A DNA stretch of 64,000 nucleotides from Hyparrhenia diplandra (taxonomy: Eukaryota > Streptophyta > Magnoliopsida > Poales > Poaceae). Every line of letters starts with the position of its first letter. Position 1 is the first letter of the stretch. The position numbers were made by a program, and so were the translations under genes. A model generated the notes under the pieces. The model worked only from the letters and a program-made list of their open reading frames with translations. It did not search any database and was not told the DNA's origin. The stretch spans positions 496,001 to 560,000 of the forward strand of contig JADLZK010011221.1 in the NCBI GenBank assembly GCA_015847255.1. Direction: 5' to 3'. This document shows, piece after piece, positions 11,341 through 22,483 of this stretch.

Positions 11341-11589
11341 ACTGTGCTACATGTAGCAACACGCTATTATGTACTTATAAGGGGAAAGCCCTGATTCAGC
11401 CCTTGAGCGTGCAAAGTTGTTTGCTAAGTCTGGAACGAAAATTAGCCTCTTTTCAAAGGTGAAAATGGTCGAATAAATAAAATTTAGTGTTGAGTTCCCA
11501 TGAGAAAACCTTCTTGATTATCTTCGGAGCCTTTATTTTCTCTTCGAACTATAAAAGTAGATTTTACTTTCTTTAACTTTGCGAACAAT

Positions 11590-12280
11590 TCCCTCCATCC
11601 TAAAATATAAGGAATCGAAGCAATTTTTTAGATAAAATAGGGAACATGGAAAAAAATACTGCATTAAATTAACCTCGCTAATTAGGAGGGAGTGAGTTGC
11701 TCGGTTATTGCTTTCCTAGTTTAAAAGGGATCTTTAATACATGTTATTCTTTCCTACCATGAATTAGAGAGGAAATATATGGTATATAGAAGGAAACAGG
11801 TGTTCAGTTAATAAAGAAGAGGTGAGAGAGGAGCTGAGGACCTAGAATAGGGAACATATCCTGTACAACAAGCTTCATGCAACCACCAATTAAGAACACA
11901 TGATTTAGATCCAACGCACGTAGTTTTTTTCACTTAAACCCTCCCACCTAGATACACACGGGTTAGATTTAAACCCCACAGGTGGAGGGGTTTAAGTGAA
12001 AAACACCGAGACGTTGGATCCGGATCATGTGACCTTAATTGATGATTGCATATGTTGCACGCGAAGCTTGGTTGCACATGATACGTTGGTGGAGGGGTTT
12101 AAGTGAAAAACACCGGAGGCGTTGGATCCAGATCTTGTGACCTTAATTGATGGTTACATATGTTGCACGCGAAGCTTGGTTGCATATGATACGTTCCTCC
12201 TAGAATATACGTTACAATACCTTACATTTTTATATAATTTTGAACCGTTGATTTTTATATTTTAGGGTAGAGGGAGTAGT
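11590..12280. mobile_element. possible Stowaway MITE with nested foldback repeat
   Basis: CCCTCCATCCTAAAATATAA near 11592 and TTTTAGGGTAGAGGGAGTA near 12262-12280 look like opposed Stowaway-type ends. A second AGGAGGGAGT at about 11683 may instead close a short element, so the pairing is uncertain. Confidence 0.35.
11866..12195. repeat. foldback inverted repeat with a tandemly doubled right arm
   Basis: The left arm (11866-11948) reappears in inverse orientation at 11981-12087. The arms share AAGCTT, a GGTGG/CCACC stretch, TTAAGTGAAAAA and GTTGGATC motifs. The right arm is then duplicated head-to-tail with no spacer (12088-12195). The RNA could form a long imperfect hairpin. Confidence 0.7.
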
Positions 12281-14390
12281 TGTTTTTCCTAACTACTTGA
12301 TTTCACCCTTGATCCATATCTTATATATTTCACCCTGGATCCATTTGACGTTTGTTTAATGTGGCATGGTTTTCGTATATTGTACGGTAGAGGGAGTAGA
12401 TTTTTTTTCCTCACTAGATTTCACCCATTTGACGTTGGATCGTTGTGGCAGTGGTTAATCTATGAGCTTGATTATATGCTGGTTTGGTTTTCTAGGTACA
12501 TGACCTTATCTATTTACCAAGATACATATTTATATCTAGACAAATATATTGTAAAAACTAAAAAAAAAATATGCATGAAAAGCTAAAGTCCCAGGAGGAC
12601 TTACATATAATTTAAAATGCATGGAGTAATTGAAATGGGCCAGGCGTTAAGCTTACAGTCTTCCAGGTCGTCGCACCCGGAGCATAGCCTATACATACTA
12701 GGCCCACCTCTGTGTTAGTTGGGCTCTTCTCAAAAAAAAATGTGTTAGTTGGGCATAAATAAATGAATGGAAAAGGCCTAACAATAGTATTGGGCCAACT
12801 TTATATGCCTTCCATTAGATTGATAGCCCAATAATAATATTTGGTAGGGCATAAATGAATGGAAAATGTTTATTTTGCCTTTCCCAGCCAGGTTGGCTTC
12901 TCGCACTCCAATTCTCCAATAGACAACCGTCTCCTAACTCTCAAAACCAATTTAATCACCTCCTTGCCTGGTTAGTGATTTCCAAGATAGTTTAAATCAT
13001 TTTCAATTAAAAGATAATTGGTAAACACTTCATCAGCTTTCTAAACAACGGAAAATATTGATAAGCTTCTAAAAATCCTTAAAAACATCCTAGAGAGAGG
13101 ATAAGACACAAGACCCCCCCCACCCACCCACCCAAAAAATAGAGCTTGTCAAAATATATCTATAGGATTTCGGAAATGGAATTTAGCTCCAAAAACATGG
13201 GAAAATATCCAAGAAGTTCTAGAATTCCCAAAACATTGTAAACAATGTCTAAACACATTTTGAAAACTTTCCACAACAAAAATATGAGATTGACTAGTAT
13301 GAGTACATTTTGGTTGTAGAAAAACATGTTTGAACATTGATTATAATGTTTTGAATTTTTCAAAAAAATGATATTTCAATTTTCTAGAGAAAAATCTATT
13401 TTGTGGAAGCTTCCAAATATATTTCATGACCACTTAACATATTATTTGGGATTCTCATGTCCTAATCTGTATCTAGAATTTTTCTCAATATTTTTAGAAC
13501 CTTGCAGATATTTTTCATGGTATAAAACTCTTATATGGTGCTATCAGAATGTTTCTTTAAAAAAACTATGAAAAATTTGGATGTTGTTTCGTTCATCAAC
13601 TTAAAGCACTTTGATGATGTAGTGGTTTTAAAACAAAATTCTGCACCGGCTAGACGACTAATGTAAGGGTTCTTGTAATGTTGTAGTACAGCCCATATCA
13701 TTCAAGCATTTAAGTGTATATAAAACTAACATGTGACACCTCGGCACGAGGGGCTTAATAAGATTGATAGAATACTCGTACCAATAAGTTACAACTTCTT
13801 TTCCGGAAGCCCATCTATATTAGTCTGTGAGGGCAGTCTTGATCCTTAGAGATCGGGGTCTCAAGTTAGCTATAGGTTGTGTCGTATCTACAATTTAAGT
13901 TCGTCGGATGTAAAGCGGGCCTGGCCTCGAGGAGGCGGGACGTTACATAACACTTTTAGGTGACAGTACAGATTTGCATCGCAGTATATGCAATAACCCT
14001 TTCGTTATTGCAAGGTTAGCTGTGAAGATGCATAAACAGCAAACAGGCGATCTCAATTCTCATCACAAAAGCAACATAAAAGGTATTGGACACCAATCGA
14101 ATAAAAGTATTTCTCTGTGCAGGTTATGAAAAACAAGTGGCAGACTAAATTAAAAAGAGCAGGGTGGTTCCAAAATGACTATGGATGTTGCAAATTTAGG
14201 GTCTAGAATTTTGCAATATGGTATTTCAAGCACATCTAGCAATTTGCATGCTGAAAAACACGCCCCAAGCAGAACCAACTTACTGTTTTAGCACTTTTTC
14301 AATTCTTTCACGTGTAATATACTTTTGGCCTTTAATTTGCTATTTTTTGAGGAAAATGGCAATATACTTTTGGCCTTTAGGAGCCATATA
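12281..14390. other. AT-rich intergenic with one repeat module
   Basis: No gene supported. At about 13734-13945 lies a block beginning GACACCTCGGCACGAGGGGC and ending GGCGGGACGTTACA, with a style similar to the 10.4-kb repeat (a GTAACG or CGTTACA edge). I read it as a dispersed retroelement or MITE fragment. A direct repeat of AATATACTTTTGGCCTTTA occurs twice at 14325-14380. Confidence 0.45.
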
Positions 14391-14393
14391 ATT

Positions 14394-15641
14394 TCATATA
14401 TTATTATCTAAGCGAGAAAATTTTCGGCTTTCCGTCGTCCAGCCACCCCTCCCATGTCTATCTGTGTCCAAAGACCAGAGTCACTACGAGAAGGATTTTA
14501 GCGCACACGATTGCCCATCACCCGTGCAAGTCCGCCCCCGACCGAGGATCGCCTCGCCCCGCTCTTGCGGAGTCTGCGTCGTGTGCGTATACTGCAGGAG
14601 AGATTGCTATCCAAGCCCGAGGCGCAACCACGATGTGACGCGGCGCAGGCAACCGATTCACCATCAGGTACGAGTACGACGTCGTCGTGGCCAATTGCTT
14701 CCACGCGAAGGAGGAGGCGACAGGGTCGACCACCATCCCCACACCCCGTCTGACCTGCACAAGCACCTCGGCAACCTCATCCAGTGTGGGAGAGGCAGGG
14801 ACGTCGTGTTCGAGTTCGGCGGCGAGACGTTCGCTGTGCACCGGTGTGTGCTCGCGGCCCAGTCGTCGGTCATAATCGTGGATCCACACGGCTCAGCGAA
14901 CGACGACGCCGTTAGCTGCCGCCTGCCGGTGCTATATACATGTGGAAAGCGTGGATCCGCCGGCGTCCAGGGCAATTCGCTGCAGGAGATGGGGAGAGCG
15001 GCGGCGCAAGCGTTGGGTGCGAGAGCAGATCAGGCCGCGGCGCAAGCATCGCGTGCAACCATGCGAGGAGCTAAGGAGCGATCGCGAGCGGCGGCAGCAG
15101 CATACGAGAGGATGAGGATGCATAGGACATTCTTTTTTTATGGAAAAAACTACTAGGACATTCTTTTTCACAGGACCGTGTATAGAACAAATATTCGGGC
15201 AGGCTGATTTAGGCCTCGGCCCATATGGTATTTGATTTAGCCCTATTTTTGTTATAAACAAATACTTTAAATATAGTCTACTTTAATCATGAGCAATATT
15301 ATAAATAATTGATGCCAGATTGCCATTTATAAGTATTTTAATTACTCATGATAAGTGTAGCATGAGCATTTGGTATATTTTATCCATTCCTAAAAATCAG
15401 AAGGAAATATTTTACCAATTATTTTTTAGAAAAGTTTTCGCTTTATTTTTAGAGAAGTCTCTTCTTTACAAAAAAAAAAAAAAAAAAAAACTGCAGGCCT
15501 GTTTGTTCACGGATTGGGAAACCTGCCCTGGCCAGGGCAGTGATCTCAGGCGTCCAATTCAGTCGCCTGGGTTGGATAGAGTTACCTAGACCTAGATCCT
15601 AGGTCATGATTCCCGTTGCAACCCACGGGCATTTTTCCTAG
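14394..15641 (+). mobile_element. Helitron-like element carrying gene fragments
   Basis: The right end reads CCCGT-TGCAACC-CACGGG, a short hairpin, then CATTTTTC and CTAG followed by host T (15638-15642). That is the standard Helitron 3' terminus. The left end is placed at TCATATATTATTATCTAAGC (14394), which resembles plant Helitron 5' ends and leads into a TTTCCGTCGTCC motif. The preceding base is T, not the expected A, so the left end is less certain. The interior holds a broken MATH-BTB fragment but no Rep/helicase, so the element is non-autonomous. An A20 run lies at about 15471-15490. Confidence 0.55.
14654..14880 (+). pseudogene. MATH-BTB gene fragment (transposon-captured)
   Basis: RFTIRYEYDVVVAN (from 14654) matches the end of a MATH domain (family pattern DRFTIRCDVVV). 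After one frame change, SDLHKHLGNLI then GGETFAVHRCVLAAQSS (about 14746-14880) matches the start of a BTB/POZ domain, whose usual form is GGETFAAHRCVLAARS. The rest of BTB and the start of MATH are missing. In intact genes these proteins are substrate adaptors of CUL3 ubiquitin ligases. Here only the junction of the two domains remains, inside a Helitron-like element, so it is best read as a captured and degraded piece, not a working gene. Confidence 0.7.
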
Positions 15642-15785
15642 TATATAGAAAAGCGGGAATTTTCTAGCCTTCTTCAGACATCAGTGCAGGTGTTTCCTTC
15701 ACACATTTCCGAGATTTTTGTGGTCGAGAAATGCTCTACACACCATTACTCCCAATTTCCCAAACAGTTGAACAAACAAATGCCA
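15497..15785. mobile_element. possible MITE with GGCCTGTTTGTTC ends
   Basis: GGCCTGTTTGTTCACGGATT at the left and the inverse of GAACAAACAAATGCC at the right form imperfect terminal inverted repeats. The span overlaps the Helitron-like 3' end, so one of the two calls may be partly wrong. Confidence 0.3.
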
Positions 15786-16459
15786 TCAAGAACGCTGTAG
15801 CCAGTACCAGGACGCAGAGAAGTAGATATAGTGTGGGTCGGCAATTCAGCGAGTTTGAGTCCAATTTCATCAGAGATGCTGACTGACATGAGATCGATAT
15901 GCATGATTGTGTTCAACCAGCTACATCCAGCTACAACCAGTATAGATTACGGTGGGCCTCTTTCTGTTGGACTGCTTCGTTGGCCAAGCAAGCTGCTCCA
16001 TTGGCTCCATTGATTGGAGCATTATCCAGTTCACCCCGTTCGAGGTTGGCATCAGGGGCTCGACTGCTCGACCGATCTGATCGATCACTTTGCGTTTCAG
16101 GATGTGGATAGCATCGCCAGGTCAAGAAATTTAAGGAGGCGAGAAAAAGCCGGTTGCCTCCATAGTCCATACTCCATCCGTCCGTCCAGTCAGAGCTACC
16201 GCGGCCTAGCCGAGTGTCGTGGCGCTTCCACCGCCAGCCAGGCCTCCAGTTGCGACTGCCCGCCGCTGCAGGCCGCGAGCTCGATCGCCGAGCTCCTCCG
16301 TCTTGCAGCTGGTGCAGTCACTGCAGTGGGAGGCTGAGACTGAGAGCAACCGCCGCCGCCGCCGCCGCCGCAGCAACCGCAACGGGTGTTGGTCGTCAAC
16401 AGCACCACGCCGCCGCATCCTCGGCGCCTGTTGGACTTCCCCTTTTGTCCAAGCGGGAC
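15786..16459. other. upstream region of amylase 2
   Basis: No gene supported. From about 16200 the sequence turns GC-rich, with a CCG/CGC microsatellite at about 16352-16373. Frames on both strands here are low-complexity. Confidence 0.4.
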
Positions 16460-16487
16460 CTACGTGGCCTCTTTATCCATATATCCA
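16460..16487 (+). promoter_or_regulatory. sugar-response cassette: G-box plus two TATCCA
   Basis: CTACGTGGCC (16460-16469) is followed at once by TATCCA at 16474-16479 and again at 16482-16487. A pyrimidine stretch CCTTTTGTCC lies just upstream (16441-16450). This order and spacing match what I recall of the rice alphaAmy3 sugar-response complex (G-box then duplicated TA box). It predicts induction on sugar starvation. Confidence 0.72.
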
Positions 16488-16552
16488 CATCGCATTAATG
16501 TGGGGCCTTCCCTCGACATTTCTCTGCCTCAGCCACCGTGCCGCCGGCGGCC

Positions 16553-16560
16553 TATATATA
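16553..16560 (+). promoter_or_regulatory. TATA box, amylase 2
   Basis: TATATATA, 80 bp before the start codon and 66 bp after the second TATCCA element. Confidence 0.65.
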
Positions 16561-16639
16561 GCCCCCCCGGCGAGCCCACTCGGCCAAACCACACAACACA
16601 CCACCCAACCTGAGATAAGTGAAGCACTCGCTGAAAGAG

Positions 16640-18254
16640 ATGAAGAACGCGAGCAGATTGTGTTTGCTCTTCCTCGTGGCGCTCTGCATCAGCCTGGTCC
16701 AGGCACAGGTCCTCTTCCAGGTAATTGTACCTGTAGTCCTGTACAGTGTACACGTCAATGTCATCGTACGTAGAACGAAGATCATGTCGTCGACTTATCG
16801 TGCCACAATCTGTGCAGGGGTTTAATTGGGAGTCGTGCAAGCAGCAGGGAGGTTGGTACAATAGGCTCAAGGCCCAGGTCGACGACATCGCCAACGCCGG
16901 CGTCACGCACGTCTGGCTGCCTCCGCCCTCGCACTCCGTCTCGCCACAAGGTACTCTCACTGCCCTACACCACATGGCTCTGGCTCAGCAGATTACTGGC
17001 GTACGTCCATGTTTGTTGACATGTATAACTCTGAACAACACGACGATCGACCATCTTCTCGGCAGGTTACATGCCGGGGCGCCTCTACGACCTGGACGCG
17101 TCCAAGTACGGCACGGCGGCGGAGCTCAAGTCCCTGATCGCGGCGTTCCACGGCAGGGGCGTGCAGTGCGTGGCGGACGTCGTCATCAACCACCGGTGCA
17201 CGGACAAGAAGGACGCGCGGGGCATCTACTGCATCTTCGAGGGCGGGACGGCCGACGACCGCCTGGACTGGGGCCCCGGCATGATCTGCAGCGACGACAC
17301 CGAGTACTCGGACGGGACGGGCCACCGCGACACGGGCGAAGGCTTCGCGGCCGCGCCCGACATCGACCACCTCAACGAGCGCGTCCAGCGGGAGCTCTCC
17401 GCGTGGCTCAACTGGCTCAAGTCCGACGACGTCGGCTTCGATGGCTGGCGCCTCGACTTCGCCAAGGGCTACTCGCCGGCCGTCGCCAAGATGTACGTGG
17501 ACAACACCGGGCCTAGCTTCGTCGTCGCCGAGATTTGGAACTCCCTGAGCTACGGCGGTGACGGTAAGCCGTCGCCCAACCAGGATCAGTGCCGGCAGGA
17601 GTTGGTGAACTGGGTGCAGGCTGTTGGAGGACCGGCGATGGCGTTCGACTTCACTACCAAGGGCCTGCTGCAGGCCGGCGTGGAGGGAGCTGTGGCGGCT
17701 GCGCGACAGCTCCGGCAAGGCGGCTGGTATGATCGGGTGGATGCCGGAGAAAGCCGTCACTTTCGTCGACAACCATGATACCGGGTCCACGCAGAAGCTG
17801 TGGCCGTTCCCGTCCGACAAGGTCATGCAGGGCTATGCCTACATCCTCACTCATCCAGGAGTCCCCCTGCATCGTAAGGGCTCGATCATTAGTTATACTC
17901 CAGAATCTCCAAGTTTAAAATCGTGCCTATACGTACCTAATATAATCCGTGTATGTGTGCATATATATCCAGTTCTACGACCACATGTTCGACTGGAATC
18001 TGAAGCAGGAGATATCCACGCTGTCTGCCATCAGGGCGCGGAACGGCATCCACGCCGGGAGCAAGCTGCGGATCCTCGTCGCGGACGCCGACGCGTACGT
18101 GGCCGTCGTCGACGAGAAGATCATGGTGAAGATCGGGACACGGTACGACGTGAGCAACGTGATCCCGTCGGATTTCCGCCCCGCGGCACACGGCAAGGAC
18201 TACTGCGTCTGGGAGAAGGGGAGCCTCCGGGTCCCGGCTGGGCGGCACCTTTAG
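16640..18254 (+). CDS. alpha-amylase, secreted (gene 2; two apparent indels)
   Basis: Tandem paralogue of the gene at 8785. Exons are 16640-16720, 16818-16950, 17066-17873 and 17973-18254. The start codon is ATG 16640; an upstream in-frame GTG is not used. The signal peptide is MKNASRLCLLFLVALCISLV then QA. GH13 blocks are present: VADVVINH, DGWRLDFAKGY, VVAEIW and FVDNHDTGS. Two frame breaks occur. After the Gln-Ala-Gly-Val stretch, the G run at 17685-17687 is two bases short of the family pattern. The C run at 17863-17867 is one base long. Correcting both gives 1305 nt, 434 residues, with every catalytic residue in frame, so I favour sequence error over true loss. It keeps an intron between SPQG and YMPG that gene 1 lacks. 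A LINE begins 177 bp after the stop. Confidence 0.87.
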
Positions 18255-18431
18255 CATGCAGTTCAGTCTAGCGCTGCAACACAGCATCACAACACCGAAT
18301 AGTCCCCACCGTCTTTTCTATAACGAGGATTTCCTGAATTTTACCTTTCTCTAGTTCAATTTCATATATATATTTCACAATTTCACACTGTTATAATCAG
18401 ATAAATAATCAAGTTTGATCTCATGAACGTG

Positions 18432-20028
18432 GGTATTCCTCTGCATCATAGGAGATTATCTAACAAGGATGGCTATAGAAGAAAAAATTCCAAAAGAATG
18501 CTTGCAAGTTGGAAAGGCAAGTTATTGTCTGTCGAAGGGCGACTTGTGCTAATCAATTCCGTCCTTACAAGTCTAGCTATGTTTATGTTGTCCTTCTTCG
18601 AAGTCCCTAAAGGGGTCCTCAAGAAACTTGACTACTATCGATCGAGATTCTTTTGGCAATGTCAACCGAAAGATTGTGGGGCTAGGGGTTAAAAACTTGG
18701 AAATCCAGAATGCATGTCTTCTAAGCAAATGGCTTTTCAAATTATTGAATGAGGAGGGTATGAGGCAAGACCTTCTATGAAGGAAATACTTGTCTAATAA
18801 AACTCTCAGTCAAGTCAATAAAAAACCGGAGGATTCTCACTTCTGGACTAGACTTATGATTCTCAAACTAGATTCTGGGAAGACACTTTTTTTAATATCC
18901 TTGATTGTGGTCGCTTTAAAATCCTTGATGGTTCTCAAACTGGATTCTGGGAAGACACTTGGATTGGGGATAAACCTTTGGGTATTGCTTATCCGAACCT
19001 TTATAACATTGTTATGAGGAAGGATGCTACTGTGGCCCAGGTGGTAAGTTCCACCCCTTTTAATGTTTCCTTTCGAAGAACCCTTTGTGGAGCTAATCTC
19101 CAATCCTGGTATGAACTGGTTGCAAAGGTTATGGATGTTCCCATATCTAGTGGTAGGGATGTGTTTGTTTGGGGTCTACATAGTAAAGGAACCTTTACGG
19201 TCAAATCTATGTATAAGGCGCTTATTCATCAATTCTTCATTCCTATCAAATGTCCTATTTGCAAAGGCAAGGTGCCTTTGAAGATTAAAATCTTCCTTTG
19301 GTTCCTTTCTAAAGGTCTTACAAAGGACAATCTTGCGAAACGGAATTGACATGGTAGTTTGAAGTGTTGCTTTTGTACTAAAGATGAGAGTATTCAACAT
19401 CTTTTCTTTGAGTGTCCTGTGGCTCACTTTGTATGGACTGCATGCTTGTTCTCTTTTGGAATACAACCACCGGCTAGTACTCCCTCCGTTCCACAATACT
19501 TGCAATTCTTTGACTCATATAAACTGTGTTTGACCTCTCGTCTTATTCAACTTTTTTTAATAAATATTACCACTTTTGTTATGACTTATTACATCACTAA
19601 AGATATTGTAATAACGTTTTGTTTGTTTTATAATTTACATAAAAACTTTGAATAAGACGCAGCGGTCAAACAGTTTATATGAAAGTCAAAGAATTGCAAG
19701 TATGGAACGGAGCAATATCTCACATTTATTTGGTCCTTGGATTAAAGGTTTTCCACCTGTGCTTAGGCATCGAATTTTTGTGGGTGTTGCGGCACTTTTA
19801 TGGGCTCTGTGCTTGTATAGAAATGATATGGTCTTTAACAGTGCCAAATATAATACTCCTTTGCAGGTAATCTTTCGCATGACATATTGGATTCAAACAT
19901 GGTCTTTGTTGCTTAAGGAGGAGGAAGCTCAAGGGTCTCTAATCGATGGATGCCGGCGGTTGGAGGCTGTGGTGATGGAAGTGTTTGCAAAATCCGGTTG
20001 GAGGCCTACAAATAGAATTGCAACCTAG
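18432..20028 (+). pseudogene. LINE ORF2 C-terminal remnant (RT end plus zf-RVT)
   Basis: Frames at 18423-18692, 18978-19349, 19359-19655 and 19648-20028 join into one degraded C-terminal half of a plant LINE ORF2. The Cys/His motif (C-x-C at CCFCTKDE, H at QHLFFECP) is the zf-RVT zinc-binding region. The endonuclease and the catalytic YxDD block of the reverse transcriptase are absent, because the copy is 5'-truncated. It cannot be active. Confidence 0.8.
19479..19708. mobile_element. Stowaway-type MITE inside the LINE
   Basis: Left end CTCCCTCCGTTCCACAATAC and inverse right end CTCCGTTCCATACTTGCAA share the ACTTGCAATTCTTTGACT arm, giving terminal inverted repeats of more than 30 bp. It interrupts the LINE frame between FGIQPPA and SHLFGPW, so it arrived after the LINE. 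Confidence 0.75.
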
Positions 20029-20211
20029 CTGTGCCTTTTATTTGTAGTTCCATTTTCATTTCATTTAAACTTTAAACCTTTGTTTCGTCTCCTACGTGAG
20101 ACGTCCGAGTCTTAGTACTCGTGTGGGTTGGTTGTGTTTGGACCGTTTTGCTATGTACACCGCGAGGTGTAGAGGCAGGAATTTATTTCCATTATCTAAA
20201 AAATGAACGTG

Positions 20212-21640
20212 TATATTCCATAAAAAAATGGAAGTTGCTATATTTCAGTGCCTGAAAAAAACAGTTGAGATTTCAGGCGACGAATCTCAGCCACTTTGGA
20301 AAAGACGACGGGGAAGCGGTCGCCTGAAATCGTGTGGGGATTTCAGGCACCTCATCGATAGGAAAAGTGTAAAAAAAATTAGATTGAAAGATATTTGTTG
20401 GTGTATTAGGCCCCGGATACTCTTGCTGTAAGGAGAAATGCCCAGTTAGGACAAGATGGGCCGACCTTGCTATGGAAGAGAGCCAAAACTGCAATAAGAC
20501 AACGACATCCATGTCTACCCTCGACCTGGCAGTGGGGATAATTCTTTGATGATCTACTTGCACCATCAATGGAGTACGCCATCATGGGAGGCACTCGAAC
20601 ACAAGTTCGGGGCCTCATGATTTATGGAAATGATAGAAATTCAGTGACCCAAATATTAAATCCCACAATAAGAAAAGACAAACAACATGTATCATACGAT
20701 ACGAGACCGACTCATATAATCTAGTGCTAGTAAAAGAGAAAGTAAAAATACGAAGAAAAGAGAGAAGATCGACATTCTTGTGGGCTTGTCGGCGCTAGCA
20801 GTGCAAAAGTAGACGAAACAAACCGTTGATGGGGATTCGGCGAGGAGGGAAGAAGACGTCCAACGAGCTGTCGCGACGGGCGCTTCCCAAAAACATGATA
20901 CATCCCCTACACCGTGGAGGGACGCGAGGAGGCGTAGGCTTGAGCCTCCACTCCTGGGGCGATGGCACATCGGTGACGGGATGGGGAAGTCGAAAACGAT
21001 GACACGAGTAAAAGATGAATTCTAAAATTGTGAGGACGACGTCTCGCCCCTATATATACACTTTCGTCGCAGCTCAGGAAAGTAAATAGCCACTCAATCG
21101 TAGCATTAAGTTAATTGATCCTCCTTGAGAGCAAATAAAATAATACGAGAATAATTGTTTTTCCAAATAGGCCAGCGCAATTTTCTCCATGTATGCAAAA
21201 ATATCGAAAGTGGGAAAAAGGAAGCCTCGCACACGCAAGCGCGAGGCGGAAATTGCCGGACCATTCACGCCGCGTATGTGTCGCGCCCGCAAGGATGCTT
21301 GATAGGACCTTTCACGCCGCATGTTGCGCGCCCGCAAGGATGCTTGATATTTTGCACAACACAACTATTCTACTTTATCATCATGAAAAAATAGAACAAT
21401 GTAATATATATTTATTTATTTTGGAACCTTAGGAAGGGGACGCATGTCATCTTTGCATGACCCTCCATGGCTTATAAATAGAGGCAAGCCTCCTTCCAAG
21501 AGCTTGAGAAGGGTACACATATGTGAAGCACTTGTAGTGCCTGTTGCAATGTATTGGCAACATGAGTCTTAACAGCATAGTAAGTTTAATAAAAAGGTAA
21601 AAGTAAATAAATAAGAGCAATAGAAACAGGTAGTCAAGCA
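20212..21640. other. intergenic with a small tandem repeat
   Basis: No gene supported. At about 21268-21347 a unit of roughly 40 bp (CACGCCGC, CGCGCCCGCAAGGATGCTTG) is repeated twice. Confidence 0.45.
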
Positions 21641-21652
21641 TTTTGTTGTCCA

Positions 21653-22483
21653 CTAGTAGAGAGCGCGCGCCACTGTGCGCACGGGTTGGTTTGAGTGCTG
21701 GGGTAATGCGTAGGAACACATGTTTCGTGCACATAGAAAGATAAGTTTTGACGCAATATGAATGAACCACAACTTTTACACTATATTTATAAAAAATCAA
21801 TAAAGTCCATCTTGACAGCAAGAGATAGGAAACCAATTGACAGTAATTATTGTATCCAATTAAGACTTATCGTGTTACAAGGACAGTTAAAGTAGAAAAA
21901 AAAAACATCCACAACAATAACAATATCACTACTCTGTATATACATATTTAGTTATCCGTAGAGAAAACAATTTGATTATATGGCTAAGAAGAGAGTCTAC
22001 AGGTAGCATCATTAACAACCTCTTTTCATCTTAAGCTAGGAAGCATGCCTTAGTCTTATTCCAAAAAGCTAATTGGATGACTTCCTTAATCGTCTCACTT
22101 TACAAAACTGAGTCCCACCAAAATTGTTATGGTTATTTCCACCTGCATGTATTTATGCAGATTTTCAATAAAAATTACAAATTAAATAAGATAATATTTG
22201 CAATAAAGTTACATGTTTTGCAAATGGCTGTTGGAATTCCGTTTAGCATAATTTAAAATACATTTAGGTGCTTATCGCTCTAAGTAGTTCATTTATTAGC
22301 TTAGATGTAAAAGTTTGAATGCGCAGTTATTACACAGAAAGTTACAGGTCCCGACACCTAACAAGAGCCATAAAAACGAAGATCATAGGTAAAACTAAGA
22401 CAATAAGGTCTGAACCAAGGTTTGTTCAAAGTGGATTAGGCTGAAAACATTTTGTTTCCTTACTGTTTAATAGAGTAGAGAGC
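21653..22483 (-). mobile_element. candidate Helitron (minus strand)
   Basis: Read on the minus strand, GTGCGC-ACAGTG-GCGCGC forms a 6-bp hairpin (with one T-G pair), followed by GCTCTCTA and CTAG, then host T (near 21653). The possible 5' end is TCTCTACTCTATTAAACAGT (near 22483), similar to plant Helitron starts, but the base before it is not A. There is no coding content. The 3' end is the better-supported half. Confidence 0.4.

Larger units (their letters stand above)
18432..20202 (+). mobile_element. 5'-truncated LINE (non-LTR retrotransposon) with target duplication
   Basis: The element is flanked by the 9-bp direct repeat ATGAACGTG (18423-18431 and 20203-20211) and ends in a short A run, as expected for target-primed insertion. 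The coding remains start near the end of the reverse transcriptase (SWKGKLLSVEGRLVLINSVL, then SFFEVPKGVLKKLDYYRSRF). They run through the zf-RVT domain (VPLKIKIFLWFL, CFCTKDESIQHLFFECP) to VGVAALLWALCLYRNDMVF and a stop at about 20028. Internal deletions and stops break the frame. A Stowaway-type MITE sits inside it at 19479-19708. Confidence 0.85.

Noticed and set aside
16619..16642. Upstream GTG start for amylase 2
   Set aside because: Plants use ATG; the signal peptide begins properly at ATG 16640.
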